Assembly: GCA_030704615.1 (NCBI GenBank)
Contig: CM060731.1
Span: forward strand, 66,694,756-66,758,755
DNA length: 64,000 nt
Origin: Takakia lepidozioides
Taxonomy: Eukaryota; Streptophyta; Takakiopsida; Takakiales; Takakiaceae
Reading direction: 5' to 3'
Positions 57,480 to 64,000 of the stretch are shown here, piece after piece (positions within the stretch are counted from its first letter, which is position 1; every line of letters begins with the position of its first letter). Position numbers and translations under genes: made by a program. The notes below the pieces were generated by a model. It was not told where the DNA came from. It did no database searches and saw only the letters and a program-made list of their open reading frames with translations.

Positions 57480-57740
57480 GCATCTCTGGTAGAGTACAAC
57501 TACGCCAAGGAGCATGGTTGGCAATCCCTCATGAAGAACATGGCCAACACAGAGGGGATGAGTGCACTACAAGGCACTAGTATGGATGAGGTCGAGGGTC
57601 ATGCCCAGGGATTGGATGAGAGCTCTGTGGGACTTAGGGGAACGCCACCTCATTTACGTGCTCTGGCAAAGGGCGCGGAGTCATCAGGCTCATCGGATAG
57701 CTCTGAGTCCTCCACCGAGGATGAGGATGAGGATGACTAG
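57480..57740 (+). CDS. Unidentified C-terminal ORF with acidic Ser/Glu tail
   Basis: An open frame reads KPASLVEYNYAKEHGWQSL and from the first ATG at 57,531 continues MKNMANTEGMSALQ to an acidic tail ending SESSTEDEDEDD at 57,740. The upstream part is closed by stops, so it looks like the last exon of a gene, perhaps a transposon protein given its position just inside a CACTA-type end. Not recognised. Confidence 0.35.
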   Translation, partial: ASLVEYNYAKEHGWQSLMKNMANTEGMSALQGTSMDEVEGHAQGLDESSVGLRGTPPHLRALAKGAESSGSSDSSESSTEDEDEDD

Positions 57741-57979
57741 TCCTAGTCCATGTAGGTCCCAGGGTCAGCCTACTGAACCCTTGTGAGCTTTTCAGCTCAT
57801 TTCCTGTAAATATATTTCCATCTTTCTATCTTCCATCTTATTCATGTGTCGCACCGTCCTCACCCTCGATTCATGCTTGCTCAATTGTGTACCTGCTAGA
57901 TCAGAGAAATGGAACTGTAAGGTCTCCCATCCCCAAATACAAAACCAGGCAAAAAACAAAAAACCACCCCCAATTCACC

Positions 57980-58687
57980 CCCAAAATCAACCCCCCCCCC
58001 CCCGGCGACGTGTTTTTTGGGCGGGGGTCGCCAGCAGCGACGGTCGGGCGTCGCAAACCCCATATGAAGGCGACAACGCCCGACACCCCCTACGACGTGT
58101 TTTTTAGTCCAGGGGTCGCAAGCCGCGACGCCCTGGCGTCGCGGAGACCGCCACCCTGCCTGCGCCACGTCTTTTATTATTATTAAATTTAAAACACAAG
58201 CGACGCCAGAGCGTTGCAACAACCCACGCTCGGGTGTGGCGGAGACCGACTCCTGCTCCTGCTGTTTTTTGCCACGCCCAATAGTCGCTTGCAGCGATGC
58301 ACGGGCGTCGCTTGGCGTACCACCCGGCTTACGCCACGTGTTTTTGGGTTTTATGATGGGACTCCCGGGCAGGTTAGAAAAAAAAAAGGGATGCGACGCC
58401 GCACCGGTGCACCCACCAACGCTGTCGGCTGGAGGGCCGCGACGGCGAGACGTCGCTCAAAGAGGCCCCTGCCATCGGCGCGGACGGCCTGAAAAACCGA
58501 CGTCTAGTTGCGGGAGTTGGGGCGGGGGCTCGCGACCCCCATACGTCGCATTTTGGCGACGCCCTTGCGATTGCAGGGCGACGGCCGGGCGTCGCAAATT
58601 CTGCGCCTGCCGCGTGCCCGAAAAGGGCGTTTTCCCGACGCTACGGCGTGGCGCGGGCGTCGCAAAGACCCCCCTTTTCCTGTAGTG
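57980..58687. repeat. CACTA right end with GTCGC subterminal palindromes
   Basis: Dense short inverted repeats such as GCGACGGTCGGGCGTCGC, GCGACGCCCTGGCGTCGC and GGGCGACGGCCGGGCGTCGC occur throughout. The region closes CCCCTTTTCCTGTAGTG at 58,687 (reverse complement CACTACAGGAAAAGGGG), a standard CACTA terminus. The motifs match those at 32,180-32,660 and 31,850-32,004. Confidence 0.7.
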
Positions 58688-58756
58688 GTGGCTGCACTAG
58701 TGGTGGCTAGTGGCAGCCTAGTGGTGGACTAGTGGTGGACTAGTGTTAGACTAGTG
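58688..58756. repeat. CTAGTG-rich minisatellite block
   Basis: GTGGACTAGTG and GTGGCTAGTGGCAGCC units. In reverse complement it aligns over about 35 bp with 32,005-32,040. It could be the outer terminal inverted repeat of the 32.0-58.7 kb element, or flanking minisatellite that CACTA ends target. Confidence 0.55.
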
Positions 58757-58952
58757 TTTGGTGTGCACATGTGTTGTGTGGTTTTGGACAACGATGTAAC
58801 TGTGTAGCGATACGTATGCGCACGACAAGGGCAAAGACGTCCCTGGCGACATCATCAAATCTGAAATTGGATCAACTATCATTCACCCGCCTGGCTATAC
58901 ACTGCTCGCAGCAAATTCAACGGCCACCACATTCACCAAGGTATGCAGCGTT

Positions 58953-59534
58953 ATGATGCAGCTGCAGTACCCTTGCCAACAAACTCTTAGCATTAATCAG
59001 ATCTGCAACGCCCAAGTCAGTAGCATAGCAGCCCCTTTACTTGGTGGAGAGAGTTCCAATCCTGTTTTCTTCATGTGCATTTGCAATGCGGGTGCGAGTG
59101 TGGCAGCCCTAGTAAATGGCAAAGAGGTTCATGGTGAAATCGTCACAGTTGGAATTCTAGAGACTGCCCCCACTGCCATGAATATTAAAAGTGGTGGTCA
59201 GGTGTTTTTGTTCTCATCAGTGGGCATCTACACCCTCATGTTGAGAAATAGTATCAGGCTGAGCTTGCATATGGGCAGCGCCATGAGGCTGCCGCTCCTT
59301 GACATTACGAACTACTCTGCTGCTCGGTGGTTCTGCCCCAATGCGATGGTTTCCCTAGCCCCGTACATAATCTCCAATTGGCTGACAAGACCTTATGATA
59401 TCTCGTGCCTCCGTAGGCAAAGGATACTGGACTGGCCAACCCTTCTCAGCTGGTTCCACAACCGTGACGGTGACTTCGTGCCCCGCAACACTGCTGCCAA
59501 CATTTCCACTCAGGTGCCATTGCAATGGCAATAG
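58953..59534 (+). pseudogene. PPR-like debris
   Basis: A 193-codon frame with CICNAGASVAALVNGKEVHG, then EIVTVGIL, matching the PPR segment style of the minus-strand debris near 43 kb. The rest (WFCPNAMVSLAPYIISNW and onward) is not recognisable. No initiator or repeat register can be defended. Confidence 0.4.
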
Positions 59535-60920
59535 TGGCGGCTCAATCTCCGTCCTCAACCAGCTCACTATCTTCTTATTCTTTGGGAGTACACTCACCCT
59601 TCCCCCTATTCTTGGTTTTTCTCTTCCTTCTCATTGTTTAATAGATTCGGCTCTACTTACAATGAAGTCTCACCATATTTTGATGCACAGTTGCTATGCC
59701 ACAAATGGACCCGGTCTTAATTGGCACCTTACTACCAAGTTGGATCAGCCACACATATACCTAAAGCGCTTCGCTGCCCAAGTCCAACACTCGCGACCAA
59801 CTGCCCCTTGCCAGACACCTTCCATGATACCCTGCCCTACTCTTTCAGGTACAAGTCCTCTCAATTTCTACCATCTGAAGCACAAATTCAATACAGATAA
59901 CCACCTCGTCTCATCTACATCTCCCAGCTTACTCGTACCACTTCCCTCTATTCTGCTTGATCCCCTTTCAAGTTTATGGGCTCCCGATTTCAACACACAG
60001 TTGTTGCTTGCCAAGTTTTCTGCTTTCTACATCACCCAATGTAAATGGTCTCATGGTTCTAGCAGATCTTGCCCACCTCTGCATTATTATACTTGGCCTT
60101 CTCGCAATACCACTATCTGCTCTCAAACTAGTTCCCAATGCTATTTCAACGCTAGATACGTTCTCCTCAGTATGTCCCCCTCCTTTCATTTATATGACAT
60201 GACCTCATCATATGGTGATACACTCCACACTATCTGTTCATCGCTCTAACCCGCATCTCTTTCTTATAGGCTCTCGTCCAAGCGAGGAGCACCCAATGCT
60301 CATATCCTCCTCTATACAAGCTACTTGGACATACTGGCTCTATCTATTTCTATCAATTTTACACACTTGTTACTCTCCCCACACTCTCTTACACAACTAC
60401 ACAATTTTACACCATGATTTTACACCATGATCTGTTCTCACTCGAAACAATTTTACACCATGATCTTTACTCTCTGTTCTTATACAATGAGTTTTACAAA
60501 ATCTATTACCGACACTACGTTACTCGCCTCCCTTCGGAGGCATATCATCCATCTTCTATCAGTCACATCCTATCACAAATCCTTTGTGCATGAAACAAGT
60601 GGCTTCTACAAAAATCTTCATTACTACTCTCATCCATGTCCTCTCCCGAATGCATACCATCCGCCATCTACCAACTATCTACCACAAATCCCGCCGCACC
60701 AGAGATTCTCTGTGCGTGAAACAATTCCACACCTCGGATGCCCAACTCACAAACCCTCACACAACAACTTCCCTCTCTTTTTATTACACATACCCACCCA
60801 AACCTCATACTCACTCTTTATCAAACCCACCCTAATTGCTCCCATACTCACTCCCACACAATAAGCCCTTTCATCCACTGTGCTACCCCTAAAATTATTC
60901 CCCGCATACACTCTTATACT
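59535..60920. other. CT-rich stretch without a supported gene
   Basis: Rich in CACTC, TACACC and CTCTC on the plus strand, with a repeated ATTTTACACCATGAT motif at about 60,398-60,462. The longest frame (284 codons, 59,395-60,249) has skewed Ser/Thr/His composition and no recognisable domain. Confidence 0.4.
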
Positions 60921-61514
60921 GTCTGTCACGGACATAGCCCAGAGGAACTTACCAGGAGTAAATACCAGAAGTTACCATGACTTACCGTGATTTACCATGA
61001 TTTACCATTAGTTACTAAGTTACCGGGAATTTATCAAATTACCAAGAGTAACTTGGGATACTGCTCAGGAAGCTTCCTTTGGAGGAAACTTCTCCACCAA
61101 GATACCTCATTTGTTTAAAGAAGCTTCTCCATCAAGAAACCTTTGTTTAATCTTGTAAACTTCTCAATCAAAAAACCTCTATAGGGGAAGCTTCTTAGGG
61201 AACTTCTTAGTAGTCAGTATATATAGGAGGCGAGATTGGACACTCTTCAGTTTCGCCAACACCAGTTCAAGCTACTCTTGTTTCCGGTTCCCAATACTCC
61301 AGTCCAGTTCCCAGTACTCTAGCCCAGTTTCCAGTATCTGGTACTCCAGTCCAGTTTCTAGCATTCCAGTATTCAAGTCGTGTTCCAATATCTTGTACTT
61401 TTGTTCATTGTTATAAAGATCGTCTTGATTCCTATTTACTCATCATGCATTTGGCCACGCCGACCTTGACTTCTTGTCTAGTCTTGTACCTCTAGTCTGA
61501 TCTCTTGTTTGTGT
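60921..61514 (+). promoter_or_regulatory. LTR-like promoter block
   Basis: Starts near GTCTGTCACGGACATAGCCC, with repeated TTACCATGA (60,970-61,005) and GAAGCTTC (61,065-61,195) motifs, then a TATATATA box at 61,218-61,225 and about 35 bp later ACTCTTCAGTTTCGCC, a plausible start region. CCAGT-containing short repeats follow at 61,260-61,380. It directly abuts the truncated Gypsy RT at 61,515 but reads in the opposite direction, so it may be a solo LTR or the flank of another element. Confidence 0.4.
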
Positions 61515-63410
61515 TCAGTCATGCTCTCGTCCCAATTGGTCGAGAAACCCAGAAATCAGCGGCAACGGATAATGATTCTTAATTGTGACTTTGTTGAGAC
61601 TGCGATAGTCCACACACATGCGTAATGATCCGTCATTCTTTTTCACAAACAAGATAGGCGCCCCCGCAGGTGATTTTGAATGTCGGATGAAGTTCTTTGA
61701 CAAATTTTCATCAATGTACTCACGTAATGCAGCCATCTCTGTCTGGGATAAGTTATAGATTGGGCCGAATGGTGGTTGGGCTCCTTCTTGTAACTCAATT
61801 GCATAGTCATAAGGTCGATGTTCTGGCAATATGTCTGCATTTTTCTTCTCGAAGACATCCTTGAAATCTTGATATTGAGTGGGTAATGTCGAAGTACCTT
61901 TGTCTGTTGTGGTCTTGATCGGAGTCGCATAAAATACAAATGCCGCATCTTTTTTGGTAGCTCTCATGAAAGCTCTAGTTTCAAGGAACAGGGGTTGAAT
62001 ATCTTTGATATTTCTACATTTTTGTCTTGCAGAAATTTTTCGCGATCGCCAGTCGATGTCAGGATTGTGAAGTACGAACCAGGGAAGTCCAAGGATCACA
62101 GGATTCGTTGGAGACTGGATGACGTTGAAAACAATATGTGATGCTTGATTTTCAAGCTTCACTTCAAGTGGTCAAGTTTCATGGTCAACATTTCCTGATG
62201 CTAACGGTCGTCCATCGATGACTTCAACGGGGGCCGAGAGTTTCTTCTTTACGAGCGTTAAATTGTGTTGTTTCGCAAAGTTTTTGTCCATAAAACATGC
62301 TGAAGCCCCCGAGTTCAAAAGTGCTTCCACAAAGATATCTTGATTTTGCACTCTGATTTTTACCGGAACTGTGAAGCAAGGTGCAGGGTCTGGAGGTAGA
62401 AAAAGATTTTTTTTCGGTGAGGAATTTGTGGTGTCCAGCCGCATGGTCCCTACTGTGACTGGGCATCTTCGTTTTTCGACCTCCTCATATCGAACACTTG
62501 AGTTGCGCCTCGAGCTTTAAATCTTCTATTGTTGGGGCAGTTTAATGCTATGTGATCTTCTTCTCCGCAATAGAGGCATAATCCATTCGAGCGCCGTCTT
62601 TGTTTTTTTTGTGATGTCAATGGCTTGAATTGGACAACATCAATCTGTATAGGATCACTACCGGATGTCTGATGGATCGTTGTGTTTGGTGCCGTAGTAG
62701 CAGCGACATGATGCGTCGTCGACCATCCAGATCGCTTCTCTTGATGTCTTTCGAACAAACGATTATCGCATGCAATGACTTGGGTAATGAATTCGCTCAG
62801 TGTGCTCATGTTTGGCATTGTCAGCAACAATTTTTTTACATCATCTTTTAGCCCACATCGAAACTGACTAATGAGGCTCTTCTCATTCCAGTCGAGGTCG
62901 CACACAAGTTGTCGAAATTCGACAGCATAAACGGAAACAGGACGTGCTCATTGCCGAAGATTTCGCATATTTGTCTCTGCAATTTTCTCCCTATCATTTT
63001 TTCTAAACGTTGCAGTGAACTCGGACATGAATGCTTCAAAATTGTATAGTAAATGCGAATTTTTTTCTAATAGTGGTGCAAACCAAAATAGGGCAGTGCC
63101 TGATAGAAGGGTGCCCACGAATCCCACTTGAATACCTTCATCGGGGTAATGTTGTGGATGTAGTCGGTTCTCTCGTAATCTGTTGAAGAGGAACCGTTGC
63201 AGTGGGAGTTGTTGCAGTAGAGACTCGTATGGTTGAAGATCCATTGTTCGACTCATTTAACTCTCAAATTTGTTGTTGCAAATTGTGGAGAGCGTTGCCA
63301 AGATCTTGAGACTAATCAGCTTGTAATTGGGTGGTAGAGGTACGAAGTTCTTGCATCTGGAGCTGAAGACTCTACAATGTGGCGACCATTTCCGCAAATG
63401 TGCCTTCCAT
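61515..63410 (-). pseudogene. Ty3/Gypsy gag-pol 5' half: gag, zinc knuckle, protease, RT start
   Basis: Read from 63,410 (MEGTFAEMVATL then stops). Gag: QVGFVGTLLSGTALFWFAPL (63,256-62,948), TGA, then VCDLDWNEKSLISQFRCGLK and the CCHC knuckle CLYCGEEDHIALNC. The protease has EALLNSGASACFMDKNF, with Asn where the catalytic Asp is expected, followed by a TGA near 62,172. Then come [17 protein letters not shown] and the RT fingers: [60 protein letters not shown]. Coding sequence ends before the YxDD palm motif at 61,515. It packaged and copied element RNA when intact. A distinct element from the Gypsy at 19-21 kb. Confidence 0.85.
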
Positions 63411-64000
63411 CTTAACTAACTAAGGAACAAACTTTAGTCTCGTCAAACTGTCAAGGCCGAGAGCATTAGACGACGATCAGAAAACTGCCAGAACTGACGA
63501 TAAAAAAACTGCCGGTACCCTAAAGCACTGGTCCTGTCGAAATAGACTTATCGAACGGCCTTGATAAGGAGACGAAACCATATGATAAAACCAAGCCATG
63601 TGGTGTATTTCCAGCGCGGGTGTAACATCTGGAAATTCATCTCGAATCCACAGAACAAGGGCCTAGACCAGGACATTGGCAACTATGTAAAGAAGAAAAG
63701 CCAAATAGTCGCAAAGAAAAAAATGTGACAACACGGAAATGGCACTCGGCATCTTAAAGAACAATGACAATGCGCACATGTACACCTTTTCCATAGACTC
63801 CAATACCACTCATGAATTTAAGTCAACGAGGAAGATGAAGGTAAGCTTACTTAGAGCCTTTGGAGATGGCGGGAGTTCACAGGAGCCTGGGAGTTCGATA
63901 GCGTTTGTCACATGGACATGTTAGGTTTGAGAGAAAAGAGTATTAGCGACGGGAATGAATTGCTTTGTGTTCCAACAAGGATAAGAATACAATTATGGGG
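63411..64000. other. Upstream flank of the second Gypsy, no gene seen
   Basis: Should hold the 5' leader and LTR of the minus-strand Gypsy element, but no primer-binding site or LTR border was identified with confidence. A 61-codon frame at 63,739-63,924 has no recognisable feature. Confidence 0.3.

Noticed and set aside
59395-60249. 284-codon plus-strand ORF
   Set aside because: Ser/Thr/His-skewed, built from CT-rich sequence, overlaps the PPR-like frame and has no recognisable domain.
1-64000. Ordinary host genes, tRNA or rRNA genes
   Set aside because: No intact host coding region and no tRNA cloverleaf or rRNA-like sequence was recognised by eye; a tRNAscan or Rfam search could still find short RNAs.

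Overview
This is a eukaryotic, almost entirely transposon-derived window. Coding blocks are broken by GT..AG introns and no bacterial operon layout, rRNA, tRNA or CRISPR is visible. Pentatricopeptide-repeat (PPR) fragments, a plant-type CACTA tnp2/DUF4218 transposase and Mutator-like (MULE) transposases point to a streptophyte plant or charophyte alga. A Chara-like genome is my guess from overall character only. Nearly every gene is damaged, so the window reads as nested heterochromatin-like repeats rather than a gene neighbourhood.

Layout. (1) 1-19,345: old MULE copy A. A large gene on the minus strand (about 769-5,976) and a transposase on the plus strand (6,735 onward) diverge from one promoter region. 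Copy B (7,906-16,526) sits inside the copy A transposase, which resumes at 16,538 and ends at 18,863. (2) 19,345-21,037 and 31,604-31,760: a Ty3/Gypsy remnant (RNase H, integrase, terminal PHD finger), split by MULE copy C (21,038-31,591) with a perfect target duplication. (3) 32,005-58,756: a CACTA-related region with tnp2 transposase on the minus strand (32,998-37,258), GTCGC palindromes near both sides, a 5'-truncated LINE carrying a chromodomain (38,262-42,965), PPR debris and long unidentified ORFs (42,929-45,833), a SET-like ORF (45,842-46,500), reverse-transcriptase debris (47,288-47,928), and two about 2 kb units duplicated directly and in inversion (47,968-56,720). (4) 58,757-64,000: PPR debris, CT-rich sequence, an LTR-like promoter block and the 5' half of a second Gypsy element on the minus strand.

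The most notable content is the second gene of the MULE family. In all three copies it lies head to head with the transposase gene. Pieced together by comparing the copies, it encodes a ParB/sulfiredoxin-like domain (DGNHRL core), a long unknown middle region, a charged linker, and a C-terminal domain whose motif order (IV, then X, I, II) matches a beta-class N4-cytosine/N6-adenine DNA methyltransferase. ParB-methyltransferase fusions are known from phage and bacteria; I know of none described as cargo of a plant MULE. Its introns carry families of palindromes whose core is shared between copies while their arms differ. No copy here is intact, so what is described is the family's domain plan and each copy's lesions.
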